A stretch of 64,000 nucleotides of DNA, from positions 124,001 to 188,000 of the forward strand of contig NC_016134.3 of assembly GCF_000005505.3 (NCBI RefSeq), given 5' to 3'. Position numbers and translations under genes: made by a program. Below are positions 41,184 to 53,449 of this stretch, in pieces. Source of the stretch: Brachypodium distachyon. Lineage: Eukaryota > Streptophyta > Magnoliopsida > Poales > Poaceae. Positions within the stretch are counted from its first letter, which is position 1. Each line of letters opens with the position of its first letter. Below the pieces are notes generated by a model. The model saw only the letters and a program-made list of their open reading frames with translations, searched no databases and had not been told where the DNA came from.

Positions 41184-42216
41184 CTAGTGGCATCTGTCAT
41201 GGCAAGCGGTGAGGACGACGATGAGGACGACGGCGACGACGATGCCGCCGACGATGAGCCTGGCCTTCATGTTCTGGTACCACATCCGGCGCCTGACACG
41301 CGTCCCCTGCGTCCTGAAATCCGCTGCCTGGTCGTGGAGCTGCTCCGTCCTGCTCACCAGCACGTCGATGTGTTCCCCACGGTCGATGGCCTGACATCAA
41401 GGATTTCATCACCACAAATTTCCATTCATCCATCCATCCATCCATCCATCCATGGAGGAAATCGAGCTAATTCGATCCGATTAGTTAGCAATTTTACCTT
41501 GTCGATGTTGTCGAGCATGATGCCTTTGACCTCGGAGACCTGGACTTTGACCTTGGACAGCCTGCTCAGCTCCTCCGGATGATCCATGCAGTACTGCATC
41601 TGCTCCTTGAGCTTCGGTCTGTCCTCGATCATCACACGAGCCAGTTATTAAATTGATCACATGCATGGAAATGAATGATTGAGTTCTGAAACTCTGTCTG
41701 AATACCATAAATCACTTTATGCATCTGAACTGAACTTAACTGAATTGTGTGTTCTGAACTTAAACTGAACTGAAGTTACCCGAAATCCCGGGTGAGGCTG
41801 TTGGCGGCGGCGGTGTCGGCTTTGCCTCCGGCGTATCTCCTGACGAACTCGTCCTTGATGTTGTCCAGAAAGGCCAGAGGGATCTCACGCCCAGCAGACT
41901 CGCTCGCCACCACGCAGTAGGCTGCAGTCCCCAAAATTTCGATATGATTAACTGATTGAAAACACAGAGAGATGGAGTCATGGAGAGACATATAGGAGTA
42001 TGTATGTATACCGTAGCCGTGGTGGATGAGGAAGGTGAAAGTGTGTCCGTCGCAGGTGTAGGTGAAGCGGTTGTCGCCGGCGGGGAGTTTCTGCAGGCAC
42101 TGCGCCGCGATGTCCCGGAAGTTGCCCGTGTACGCCGTCTGCTCCGCCACCACCACCGTCCCCCGCGCCACCATCGCGTATATCAGCCGCCCACCCTCCT
42201 CCCCTTGCGCCGCCAT
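41184..42216 (-). CDS. VAMP72-type R-SNARE (longin synaptobrevin)
   Basis: Four exons: 42012-42216, 41780-41921, 41498-41618, 41184-41390; 675 nt, 224 residues, the normal VAMP72 length. The N-terminal longin domain reads [40 protein letters not shown] and [20 protein letters not shown]. The SNARE motif runs at about 130-185 ([39 protein letters not shown]), with the central arginine (R-SNARE) in IDRGEHI. A C-terminal transmembrane anchor follows ([19 protein letters not shown]). These proteins drive secretory vesicle fusion at the plasma membrane. A VAMP gene also neighbours the hardness locus in wheat, as I recall. Confidence 0.92.
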
Positions 42217-42379
42217 CGATGCGATCACCACAACCAACTCGATCACCGAGGAAGAAGAAGAGGAGGAAGAGGAAGAACAAGTGTTGGGGATATGATGAGC
42301 TTGTGACCCAAAGACAGGAACAAGAAAATGGTGGACGATACAATGTCCTCCTCGGCTCACAAGGATTAATTTAACAATG

Positions 42380-43100
42380 TACTAGTGCTAGAATATGTTT
42401 GAGAATGTCGTCGTTAATTGGCCTGGAGGGACGCCGTTTTTGGAACTTGTCAAATGGTTCTACGTCATGTATGCATTAGTTACCAAACAACATCCTGGCC
42501 GTCCGACCGTTGACTAGGACTTCCCGCGTTAGTTACTATACTGCTAGCTTCCTTGGACGACAAACCTTGTTGCTGGTCTCAATAGCTAGCTTAGCAGTCA
42601 TCAGCCAGGCTATTTGCAAATCAAACACCGCATAGCAGGCTTACTTTTCTTGTACACAGCATTTTGCTCATGGAGCAAACTAGGCTTGGAATTTTGCTGG
42701 GCACACACACAGAGGACAACAATATCATGACATGAGGTCTCAGGGAGCCAGAATGCAATACCACCACCACATGCAAATTTTCCAAGACACAATTAACAGC
42801 AATGGAATAACACAAGGGAATCCACTCAAAAACTCCAGTGACATTTACAAGATGCATGGCCAAAGTACGCATACGCTAAGACAAACATATTCGGTCACCA
42901 AGTTTCGATTTCCAGGATCGTGACGTGGGCGTGGATCGATCATCTTGTGTGTCATGGTCTTACAAGTGGGTAACGTGGTAAGACAAACTCTACATTACGC
43001 TACGTGGTTGTACAACATTGCGCGTGTTAAAACCGAAGCTGCCTGGCAAAAATGGCGGATGGCAAGTCAAAAACAGTCATGTACTTGTCACCCCGGTAGC
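42380..43100. other. Intergenic, no gene recognised
   Basis: Between the VAMP start and the GT14 stop codon. It contains the GT14 3' UTR on the minus strand and no other coding sequence that I can support. Confidence 0.4.
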
Positions 43101-43119
43101 AGTCCGACGTGTTGCTGTT

Positions 43120-45587
43120 TTACTTGCACTGCCGTGGGTGGAACTTCTCCTCTGACAGGAGTGACGTGATGAGCCGCTCCAGCCGTACAGCTCCACGGCC
43201 GGGCTGAAGGAGGGTGGCGTTGCCAATGGCTGAGCAAGGGTCGCTCCCGTTCTCTTGTGTCCCTGCGCACCAGCCTCCGGGAGTAGGCATGTCAGGGCCA
43301 CGGAACAGGATCTCTGCGTCTATCTTGTCCAGCACTGGGTCATCCGCGTGGAATTTCCGAGCAAATGGGGCATCACTTGCAACCATCCTGTCCAAGTCGT
43401 CGATCGTCAGGTAGTGAGGATGCTGCTTTGGAGGGTTGTCCCATGAGATGTAGTGCAGGTCATGGTTCACCGTGGTGTTCTTGAATTCCTCGGCGTTGCA
43501 GACCACAGTGTGGAAGTAACCTTCTGGTGAGGAGATGAAGTTGGAATAGTACATGAGTACAGTGCGAGGTAGGTTGTCCCAGCCCCATATGCTGTATTCG
43601 ACAAGCGGCCTAGACAGTGCCATCCAAGCAGAACCTGCAGTGTAGAACGATTATCAGATGCATCTACAAATAAGAGCAACATTATTCCTGAAAGAGGCCC
43701 AAAGAAACAAAGTTGCTCACTCCATAAAAGCTTTTTAAACACAAGATTTGTTGGGCTTCAGTGAGGAAGAGTAAGAGCCTGCCAGATTCGTTTGTTGGTT
43801 GTTAACAAGAAAGCTGGATTGCTATTATTAGCCAAATGAGCCTATATAAATCCTATGCCCTGATCTTCAATGGCAAGTCAGGCTCTGAATCTAAAATCTT
43901 CTAGCTATCTGGTTGAGATGCTGAAATATGGAGTGCTCATATCACATTGAGAACTATTGAGAAACATGGATGGATTGGGGTCTAGGGAACCAGAATGCAT
44001 TTTTTTGGTATTGCTATTAGGGGCATTTTTTGGTGTGAATTAGACCACCACGTCAACTAACGCATCCAAAGGCATCTACAGGTAGTGCTTAAACATTTAA
44101 GGGGAAACAAGACATTTATGGCAGGTTTATTAACACAAATCAGTACTTGGGGAGCAAATAGACACAAATTAGGACGGAAGACCCAGATTATGATTTCATC
44201 ACAACCAATTTATTCGATAGGCAGGCTTTCCACTCTAGGATGGCTCCCAAAAGACTAAAACAAGAGCTTGTCTTCATATTAAATGCTTCTCCTTGTCATG
44301 CAAAGCAGCAAAATCAGAAAATTGCAAAGAGCCAAAGAGAATAATAAATGCTACTAGTTACACTCAATTAGATCAAACTGAAACTACTACTCATACTATC
44401 ATGCAACAAAGGTAAAGAGTGTTTCCACATATACTATTTTCTCAGCAGAAACAGGTAATCTCTCAGTGAAACATTTTGACAATCCTAGCCACATTTGCAA
44501 GATCAAATTATCATCTAGACTAGTGTGAACAGAAACATGGAAAATTCTGCATGCTTATGTTTGGTAAGTGGAAAACTAGTATGAGGATATTTGGGCTAGT
44601 CCAATAAAAAACAGGTCAATGGATCAACTCAGAGTACCAGTGAAGAGTTTGAAGGCCGTTGGCACGCTGCGCCGCTGCGGTATCCAAAACACATCTGCCT
44701 TCTTCTTCATGTAGAGCCCTGGGTCGATGATGACCGGCTTGGCCCTCTGAAACCTAGGCAGATTCACAAACAAACAAGTGCATTGGCTTGATTCAGTGCC
44801 CACCCATATTTGGCAATCAATCAGAGAAGCTAGCATGTAGGATGAATGAAACACCTACTCCTTCCATCCGATGTTGCTGGTGTGGTCGATGAAGTTGAGA
44901 TCACGCGGCAGCTTGGAGAACACATGTAGCAGATCTGCAGCAAAACTCCAAGAGAGGTCAAAATGTTAGGTTACCCTAGAAGCTGTCACGAAACAAAGCA
45001 GCGAAGAGGAATGGCGCACCGTCCTGCGTGACGAGCGGGTAATCGGAGGCGGAGAGGTTGATGAACCAGTCCCAGTCGGAGCCGCCGGCGCCGGAGTGGC
45101 CCCAGAGGAGCGCGGCGGCGGCGTGGAGCGTGCTGGCGACCATGGTGGGGCCCCGGTAGGTGACGAGATTGGCCTTCTCGACGACGCGCACGTTCCCGGC
45201 GGCGGAGATGGCCGGGTGCGCGGCGAGCCCCGCGGCGAGGTCCGCCCGGTCGGAGTCGGGCGCCTCGGCGTCCAGGTGGAGGATGTAGAGGTTCCTCGGG
45301 TGGTACAGCGCGAGGAGCACGCGGCGGAGCGCGGGGGCGTCGCGCGCGGATCCGGAGACGAGGTAGGCGATGCGGGGCAGCGGGTCGCCGGCGCGGGAGG
45401 AGGGCGGGGTCGGGGCGAGCTTGTGCTCGACGAAGAGGGTCGGGGAAGGCGAGGAGGCGGAGGGGAAGAAGGGGAGCGGGATGGTGGTGAGGAGGACGAG
45501 GAGGAGCAGCGAGAGCGCGGAGCCGGCGGCGAGCGGGAGCAGCCACCGGCGGTCCACCGCCGCGGCGGCGTGGACCAGGGGCTTCAT
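43120..45587 (-). CDS. GT14 glycosyltransferase (GlcAT14-like; BGGP of the wheat Ha locus)
   Basis: Four exons: 45020-45587, 44859-44934, 44638-44753, 43120-43634; 1275 nt, 424 residues. It is a type II Golgi membrane protein: short cytosolic N-terminus, one membrane anchor (LLPLAAGSALSLLLLVLLTT, about 16-35), then a Core-2/I-branching-type GT14 catalytic domain. Motifs: PRIAYLVSGSARDAPALRR, LYHPRNLYILHLDAEAPDSD, SDWDWFINLSASDYPLVTQD, FIDHTSNIGWKE, PVIIDPGLYMKKKADVFWIP, FKLFTGSAWMALSRPLVEY and GYFHTVVCNAEEFKNTTVN. Arabidopsis relatives add glucuronic acid to arabinogalactan-protein glycans. The wheat orthologue was annotated BGGP from its animal N-acetylglucosaminyltransferase similarity. Donor substrate here is inferred from the plant relatives only. 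Confidence 0.9.
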
Positions 45588-45689
45588 CGGCGGTGGGTGG
45601 CGACTGAGCCGACTAGCTCTTATTTACCGAGAAATACTCCATTGGTTCTTCCGGGCGAGCTGGTAGAGAGTGGTTGACCGGCTTTACTG

Positions 45690-46790
45690 CCGACAGCTAG
45701 TATAAGATTCAAATTTATTTGAAATCCACATTTGAATTTTGCCAGTTTGTACCGACCGAATTAAATGATTACCAATTTTAAATTTGTTTACACTCGTAGT
45801 TTTGATAGATAATAAAATGATACCACTGCTTTTTTTTCTTTCCATACAACCGTTGCAGGTCGGGTTCCAGTGTCAAAATCATGACACAATGTTATAGGTC
45901 TTGTCCAGCACCATCAACAAAATTTAGAGGAGCACCACATATTCATCAGAGGAACGAATCCGAGAAAAAACTATTTTAGCTAACTTATGCGTTTAACAAA
46001 TAATTGAAAAATAAAATAAAATCAGATGACCACCAACATGCCTAGTGAATTAAAAAGGTCAAATTAATGGTATGCACCAACCTTTTTAATTAATGTACAT
46101 TTGCACCATAACCTCAAATAAATTTAGAAGCATCGTCAATTCATGAGTATTAGTTCATCATATTTTCCGATGATTTTACAATGTTTTAGTTGTATCGCTT
46201 TCAATTTAAATCAGGGTATTATTCCTTTTCTAAAAGAATAAACATTTTGACTAACCTAGTGCGGCATGACCAATTTCTCAACCCTCATCCTAGTCTTTGT
46301 CGGATACGTTTAATACTCAATTATGACTATTAAGTCGCATGTGTGCACAACTTAGTCCACAACGTCAATCTTGGTGCTCATCTCTTTACACGCACAAGCG
46401 TCTGAGTAGCAATTCGAGTGAAAGAAATGACGATGTGGTTCAAATCCGAAACAAAAAAGAGATGAGAGAATGAGATAGGTTCATATAATCATAAGTTATG
46501 AACCATAACAAGCAATAATGAAGTAGGTGAGGTGTTTTTTGATAAGCGCGAAGATTAGCATGCGTGGGTCATGAAACCAACCAGTTAACCAGTTCATTTC
46601 AATTTTCTCGTGGAGCAGCGGCCCTAAGGACAATGGGCCAAGTAGTGAAGTTGAAATTAGATGGTGTGGTGTGAGATCGGACCAGAGGAGGGCCAGATGG
46701 ACTGAGAACGTGTGACAGCTGTGTTTTGTTGTCCTTAATTGCACCATTCCTTCATACAAATCTAGAAGTATCATCATCATCCTCATCCAT
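45690..46790. other. AT-rich intergenic region, no gene recognised
   Basis: Divergent spacer between the GT14 and Gsp-like genes. No credible coding frame. Confidence 0.4.
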
Positions 46791-46794
46791 CCTA

Positions 46795-47110
46795 TCAACT
46801 TGCACAACAACACAATTGCAGTTTCACAAAAGAATGAAAAATCTAGAACAAACATGAGGCCTGAACCACATGATTCGAAATAAAAGACAAAACCAAAACA
46901 AAAACCACACACCGACTTACTGCATTACTTATCATGTAGTATTGCTATCTTAAAACTTGTAAGACACTACATGCTAACTATGAACATCTGGATCCATCTT
47001 CAACAACTTGCACAACCCTACAAGTTCAGTCTCACCAAAAAATAATCAGCAATGCGTTGCTTGAACCACATGGTTCTCTTCGTACAACATAAAAACCAAA
47101 AGTTCAAGAT
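46795..47110 (+). repeat. Duplicated block within the Gsp-like promoter
   Basis: Two related segments, about 46797-46915 and 46998-47105, share CAACTTGCACAAC, AGTCTCACCAAAA-like and TGAACCACATGATTC/GGTTC blocks. The same block recurs once in the promoter of the deleted second gene (about 48127-48240). Copies are diverged. Confidence 0.55.
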
Positions 47111-47195
47111 CAGCTTTGGTCTATCTTGAGAAAGGAGCAGATTTAGTACACGGAAACATCGTCTATCTCAACAACCTACACAGACTTTTTGAGCT

Positions 47196-47243
47196 TGCAA
47201 AGTAATCTAGCACACCAGGGTCACATCACCACATCTATAAATA
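47196..47243 (+). promoter_or_regulatory. Prolamin-box-like site and TATA box of the Gsp-like gene
   Basis: TGCAAAG (47196-47202) matches the endosperm prolamin-box core TGYAAAG. TATAAATA (47236-47243) lies 47 bases before the ATG. Together they suggest endosperm expression. The TGCAAAG site is also kept in the second, deleted copy (48328-48334). Confidence 0.55.
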
Positions 47244-47289
47244 GCGGGGGAGTTCTTCCCATCCATATCAAACACAAGTAATCAACACC

Positions 47290-47742
47290 ATGAAGACCTT
47301 CTTCTTCCTCCTTGCTCTCCTTTCTCTGAGCCTGGCAGCAAGCAGTGCCTTTGCTCAATGCAACGATGTTCAAGGCCAGGGTGGTTATGGGCAATGCCAT
47401 GAGGACCAGATAAAGAAGCTGGACCTTTGCCAGGATTACATGATGGAGCGTTGCAGGGAGATCGGGTCATGGAGATGGGTCCCAAACTGCGAGGACTTGC
47501 GGCGCCAGTGCTGCGAGCAGATGTCGGAGACGTCGCAGCAGTACCGCTGCAAGGCCATCTGCAAGGGGTTCCAACGCGAGCTGAGTGATTTACTGAGACA
47601 GAGTGCCGAATTGGGTCCTCCTTTCACTCCTTCCCTGCAAGAGCAGGTTCCCAAGCTGATGCAGAGGGCCAACAGCCTGCCCTCCATGTGCAACATGAAC
47701 CCAGGCTACTGCAACATCTCCCCCATCGGAGATTGCTACTGA
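47290..47742 (+). CDS. Grain softness protein/puroindoline-like protein
   Basis: A single-exon gene for 150 residues, prolamin superfamily. A signal peptide (MKTFFFLLALLSLSLAASSA) is followed by a mature protein. The cysteine skeleton is that of GSP-1 and puroindolines: LDLCQDYMMERC, then NCEDLRRQCCEQMSETSQQY, RCKAICKGFQRELSDLL and LPSMCNMNPGYC. The tryptophan-rich loop is reduced to SWRWVPN, with two Trp against up to five in puroindoline A. I count 12 cysteines in the mature part, two more than the usual ten. Puroindolines bind polar lipids at the starch-granule surface and set grain texture in wheat. The VAMP/GT14 neighbours on the left and AAA ATPase on the right support orthology with the Ha locus Gsp-1 position. 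Confidence 0.88.
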   Translation: MKTFFFLLALLSLSLAASSAFAQCNDVQGQGGYGQCHEDQIKKLDLCQDYMMERCREIGSWRWVPNCEDLRRQCCEQMSETSQQYRCKAICKGFQRELSDLLRQSAELGPPFTPSLQEQVPKLMQRANSLPSMCNMNPGYCNISPIGDCY

Positions 47743-48364
47743 CCATGTATGTAGCTTCCATTGGTGACCAATAAACCTTGTCATGTACCACCGTATGGGA
47801 CCAATAAATGTAGTCACCATGGAATAATGTAATGAATAAAGTTTCCCTTGCATGTGTTGTTTCTCTTGCAGATATCTCAGCATATGTTTATGTTCGTCAA
47901 GGCATCGTCGATGTTAGATTTCAGGTTCTCATCCTCATATGCCGCTACCATGTGTGCCCGTGTGTCATGATTCGTGTATCGTGAGCTTTTGCTCGACGAA
48001 GATGAGGCGGCATCATGATGCTAATATAAGACAATACAAAAGGAGACGGCATCTTCATGCATTACTTGCGAGACACAATCTCTAGTAAATTTGGTATAAG
48101 CTAGCTAGGAACATCTGGATGCATATTCAACAACCTGCACAAGCCTACAAGTTCAGTTCCAATAAAGTTATGGATGGCTTGAACCACATGATTTCCTTGG
48201 TGCAATACAAAACCAAAACCATGAGATCTTTGGTTTATCTTCATAGAGGGGCAGATTCAGTACACAAAACATCATCTTATCTCAACAACTCAGTGGTCTT
48301 GCACAATTTCCTGTGTGCTTGGCTGCTTGCAAAGTAACTTTGATCAGTTGTATCCAGCTAGTTT

Positions 48365-48640
48365 TTGCAAACTAGAGGGAAGTTCTCATCAATCTATGCA
48401 TCTCACCAAAGTACAACTGATACCATGAAGACCTTCCTCCTTGCTCTCCTTTCTCTGGGCCTGCTGGCAGCAAGAAGCACTGCCTTTGCAAAATGCAACG
48501 ATGCTCATGCCATGCCAGGAAACAGAGAGAGCTGGACCCTTGAAGGGATTACCACCATATACCACCGCATGCGACCAATAAATGTAGTCGTGGAATATAT
48601 ATGAATACAGTTTCAGGATCTGATCCTCAGTGTCATGATT
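48365..48640 (+). pseudogene. Internally deleted second Gsp-like gene
   Basis: A second copy starts MKTFLLALLSLGLLAARST, AFAKCNDAHAMPG at ATG 48425. It keeps the coding sequence only to the point equivalent to CQDY of the first gene (AGCTGGACCCTTGAAGGGATTAC here). It then jumps to sequence matching the first gene's 3' UTR (ACCACCGCATGCGACCAATAAATG here, ACCACCGTATGGGACCAATAAATG at 47789). About 345 bases carrying most of the cysteine skeleton are gone. A 60-residue frame remains open, so a secreted stub could be made, but it cannot form the fold. The upstream TATA box is not recognisable. Confidence 0.82.
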
Positions 48641-48708
48641 CATGTTCCTAACTGCACAGGACTTATTTTCACTGTTAGCACTCCTGGTTTATTATTATAC
48701 TGCTACTA

Positions 48709-48915
48709 CTCCGTCCATTCCAAAACACAACTCATATAGATTTTTTTCATTTGTTCCACAACACATCTCATTTTTCTATTAAAATCCGCACCCGGCCAAT
48801 AACTACTCACATCCATTTAATATTACTCCAATATGAGTGGTCAGGCACTAGAAACAAAACATGTCTGGGTCCAAGTGCACAAATCTATATGAGTTGTGTT
48901 TTGGAACGGAGGGAG
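48709..48915. mobile_element. Stowaway-type MITE, 207 bp
   Basis: Ends are long inverted repeats: CTCCGTCCATTCCAAAACAC, then AACTCATATAGATTT at left; the reverse complement of the right end reads CTCCCTCCGTTCCAAAACAC, then AACTCATATAGATTT. Flanked by TA. It lies just beyond the HIPL1-like gene's stop codon. Confidence 0.88.
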
Positions 48916-48978
48916 TACTACTAAGATATCAGGATTAATCTACATTGGCTCACCAAGGCATGAGGTAATAGGATCCTC

Positions 48979-51900
48979 CTATCTTACCAAAACCCAGAAC
49001 ATGATAACAGACAGTAAAATTGCCCCTATCTGCTTGCCCATTCTCGTTGCTGACGCCTTTGACGAAGGACCAGCAGGCACCGTGTTCGTCGCGGGTTTCT
49101 CTATAGGACAAGTATAGCTGCACAAGCTGGGCCGGACAACCCGGTAGACACCTTTGCTTGCCAAGACGTAGATGTCCTTGCTGTTGTCCTCACCGAAGGA
49201 ATATATGTAACCAAGCGATGGGAGAGGGCTACCAGCAGCAGTGTCACAGGGTATGGGAGAGTTCTTGGAGCAGCTGAAGGGGATCAGAGTGGACGTGTAG
49301 TTCCCACTGCTCTCTGGGGTCTCTGTGCCGGTCCACATGGCTGATGCGTACAGGTCAGCATATAAGTACCTGAAAAAACATTAACAGGTGCATCTTATGA
49401 ATACAATACAACTTCAAGAAATGTGCTGCACATCTAGTAGTTCAAGGCCATCTTTCAGTTCCAATAAACGCAACATGACTTCAAAAATTTAATGAAGATA
49501 TACTTCAACGATGCTAATACCTTCCGTACAAGCAGGGATCAGTAGATCCTCGATAGACATAACCACCCATTATTGATGCAGACCCAATGTTCTTATTAAC
49601 ATCAGAATGGTTGTATCCCATGATAGGAGGAATAGCGTTTATGGACTTAAGTGACGTGTTTCCTCCAGGTGCCCATGGTGGATTGTAAACCAATGGTCCC
49701 TCATACACGCGCCATCCATAGTTTCCTCCCTTGGAGATTAAATCAACTTCTTCATATTGATCCTGCATAGTAGGGCCAAGATACAAAGTGTCATATACAA
49801 CTGATCAGCAAAAATAAAATAAAAAATAGAGGATTTTTTTTAGAGGAAAACTGAGTAGCAATTTTAAAGTACATATATGATATATGGCACCAGTACCACT
49901 CTCACTAATCTACTTGAGAGAGAATGCAAGTGTTATCGAGAATGAATAGTTGAGTTCTATTAATATGATGCACATAATACACATAAGAATTCATAACTGT
50001 CATCTGTTACATGTGTTATAGTGTACTTTGTACAATGTAAATGCCTGTCAAAGTTGAAAATGTATGAAGTTAGTGATCAAGCCAGATCCAACATTCGAAA
50101 CTACGCAGTGCACTCATCCCATGGGGATATCAAATTAATGAATGAAGGAGCTACTCTGCCTTTACTACATACAGTTAAATCAATAGAAATTTAGCCGCTC
50201 GCAAATAACTGTTTATAATCTTGAATGGTACCTGACCAACATCTGCACAGTAGAAGTAGGAAGGCCTCTCAAAATCAAAGCTGCATCTCCAAGGATTTCT
50301 AACACCCAATGCCCAAATTTCTGGTTGCAAGTCACTATCATCAGAGAACGGGTTGTCTTTCGGAATGGAATAGTTACCCCATAAACTTTGGTTAGTGATT
50401 TCACTCTGTCCTGAAATACCAAAAAAGAAAATCTTAGAAAGGCTTTAGGGACAAAATGATCAATCTTAATGCATGATGAAGTACACAGTCTGTCCTGAAA
50501 TGGCCCACATGTTAGTAGTTGTTTCTTCATAGGATAGAGGTGAAGTACACAATCCATTTGACGGAACAACTTGCGGTGGTAACACAAAATGTCAATCCAG
50601 ATGGCATAGACTTAAACACCTTGAGTGCAAAATTTGCTTTATAATGAATTCTAAGTTGAACATATAGTAACATTCTAGTTTAATAAATACGGAATGTCAA
50701 TGCTGCCAATATGAAGCTGGTGAACAAGATTTGACTACCTCATTTGTTAGACAGGAAAATCATGTGCCCGCTAGTTTACTCAGCAAATACAATTGTCAAA
50801 AGCGGCATGTCATTGAAACAGTCTCACCGAAGGAGGTAGTTAGGACTCAGGAGTATCCATGTTGAGTTTTACATATTTGCCATCAGCTTACCTAAGCAAA
50901 CAATTTTCTAGTAAAACAACAAAGAGCCACTTTTATAGAGAAATGTTCCAGTACTAAACCTTTTAATACTGAAAGAGAAGAGCAGCATATGAACATGTAG
51001 CATGGAAACTAAAGCGAAAAAAAAATCCATTTGAGGAAATCTAACAAATGGCAAAACATGGCCTTCTCAAAGACTTACCCGGGGGTGTATTGTCAATGTC
51101 AAGCCTCATAATTTTTCCCAAAAGTGACTTTTTGTTCTGTGCAAAATTAAAAGGGTCTCCTTTCTGTCCACCGTCCCCCATCATGAGGTAGAGGTATCCA
51201 TCAGTTGGCCCGAAAAGTATCTGACCTCCATGTTGAGATGTATAAGGCAGCCCCATAGTAAAGATCCTTCTAACTTCAGATGGATCGGCAGATGTTACCT
51301 AACAAAAATATGGAAAGAGGAGTGTCAGTGGATGAGGTTGAAGGCACATCAGGACCAGAATGGAAGAGTGTATCCATATGCACAAACCTCTGAAACATTT
51401 GATGATGAACCTTTAGCAGAATATTCGGATACAACAACTTGATACTGGCATGGCTGAGCACCGTTATTATTGCCAAGCTTTGAGGGATCACAGCCCACAT
51501 CAGAGTTGCAAGAGCACCTACCAGAGCAACTGGGTGACTTTGCTCTGTCACAGTTGTAAGAGGCGAAGAAGCGTCCATTGGTCGCAAAGTTGGGATGAAA
51601 TGCCATACCCATGAGTCCAAAAGCCGAATCGAAATGCACCTGGTCAGTCAGATCGACGAACGGGATCGCCTCGAATTGCAGGGTACCTCCAGATCCCTGC
51701 TCTGGCACAGTTGCCAGCCATATCTTTCCAGCTTGGGTGCCCAAGAACACTCTGTTAGACCCATCAGGGTGAGGAACCATGTTAAGGTAGGGGTAGGACC
51801 CGTTATCGATCCTCTCGAGGCATATCCCCTTAGGAGAGGGTGAAGGTTGGGTAGTGTTAAACGAGACATCATTCCCGCTGAAGCATACTGATCGGTCATT

Positions 51901-52852
51901 AGGTGCACCGCCAAAAGATGTACAGAAGTCATTTTCAGACTGCCAGGCATCAGTAAGCTTTGACGTTGAACTAGGAAGTCTTCCACCTCCTTGCAGGGGA
52001 GGCTGAAAGGGGGAGTTGGGTATTTCCACGTTCTTGCAAGCATCCCAAACTAGTTTGCAGTAGTCCTGCGTTGTTTCCTTGGATTGGGCAGAAGTTGCTG
52101 AGGAGGTAGAGTTGCACAAGAAGGGAACTGTTCGGATCTTTGGCCCGGCGTCGAACAGTTCAGAAGAATATGGATTGCATTTCTGAAGAAGAAAAGAATG
52201 GAATGGTTAGTCCGGCTGCAAGTTAGTTATTGGAAAAATATATCTTTTCATATGAGCAGAAATCCAGAACGTATAGTCAGTTATTGGGTTCAGTTCATAC
52301 TGCATACCAACCCACACAGGCAGCCACATGTCTGATCTAAGAACTGGATAAAACAAGCATACGAAAGCTCGTCCAGCAGTAGTATAACACAACCATGAGC
52401 TATCTATCGAGGCAAACCGTCGAGCAGTTGGTGTGCAGAGGCAGAATTGAAGTTGGCAACAGAAAAGACAGAGATGAGGGTACTACCGCGCAGAGGATTG
52501 ACTTGAGGACGGCGCGGCAGGCGGCGTCGGAGACGTTGACGGCGCCGACCTGCTTCTGCAGGGCAGCGTCGGAGGCGGCGTCGCAGCAGCTGCTCCCGGC
52601 GTAGCCGCAGAACGGGAGCGTCCCGTTGAGCGGCACCGGCGCCCCTGATGGAGCAAGAAACAAGACGATGAGTAAGAGAAGCCGAGGCAAGCTCAGCTCA
52701 GCGCAGCTGGTGCGGTGTAGTGGCTACTGACTTGCGTCCGTGCAGAGCGGGAAGGCGCGGGAGGCCGGCAGCAGGAGGAGGAGGAAGCCCAAGATCAAGC
52801 TGCAGAGGACTGTGGCAGCAGGAGGTGGCGTCGTCGGCATCGGCATCGGCAT
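48979..52852 (-). CDS. HIPL1-like protein (glucose/sorbosone dehydrogenase-type beta-propeller)
   Basis: Seven exons: 52732-52852, 52487-52644, 51388-52182, 51079-51298, 50232-50410, 49521-49762, 48979-49369; 2106 nt, 701 residues, the usual HIPL1 size. Order of parts: signal peptide ([20 protein letters not shown] then [15 protein letters not shown]), a cysteine-rich N-terminal segment ([30 protein letters not shown]), then the quinoprotein-type propeller ([106 protein letters not shown]). A C-terminal small-residue and hydrophobic tail ([15 protein letters not shown]) follows, as in GPI-anchored relatives. The cofactor and substrate of plant HIPL proteins are not established. Three successive Met codons begin the frame; the first is used here. 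Confidence 0.9.
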
Positions 52853-53142
52853 CGCGGCGGAAGTGGAAGCAGCTCGATCTGACGGAACTGAATCGATTTA
52901 AGTAGGAAGGAGAGTGTGAGTGCGGTGTCCACTGACTGAACTTTTGAAGAGCATGGCCGGCTACTGAATTCGTTTGACCAACAAACAAACAAACAAACAG
53001 CCCACACTGCTGCTTCTGGTCGGATTGCCTATCGGATAATGGTGGTTGTTGGCTACTGCAGCTAGATTGGACTTGCTTGTCTGATTCTGCCCTGCAGCCC
53101 AAGTTTGTCAAAGGAAGCCGGTCGATAGCACCTTGGGTTTAA

Positions 53143-53402
53143 CTTTTATGGTCACATTCTACTGCAAAGATACGGCTGCAGTAGTGCAGTGCTGTTGTTC
53201 GATTCTTTCTTATCACAGTTGCAGCTAGTAGCTAATGTTGGGTGCCATATTCTTTTATACAGGTCAGCTCAACATTGCATCCGACTTTTTTTTTAGCAAA
53301 AACTTTGTCAAAACTGCGACAATTGAGCTCTTCACAGGTCACAACAGCCAAAAGTTCAGCAGAAAATCAAAGCGTATCAGACTTAATACAACTTGGCGAT
53401 GT
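53143..53402. repeat. Dispersed direct repeat, copy 1
   Basis: About 260 bp upstream of the HIPL1-like gene, recurring in the same orientation at 58317-58548. Shared blocks include ATACGGCTGC, CTTATCACAGTTG, GGTCAGCTCAACATTGCATC, GCGACAATTGAGCTCTTCAC and TACAACTTGGCGATGT. Confidence 0.8.
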
Positions 53403-53449
53403 TTACGTCCGGGTAAATCAGCGCCACACATGAGGTGGATATTCTGTAG

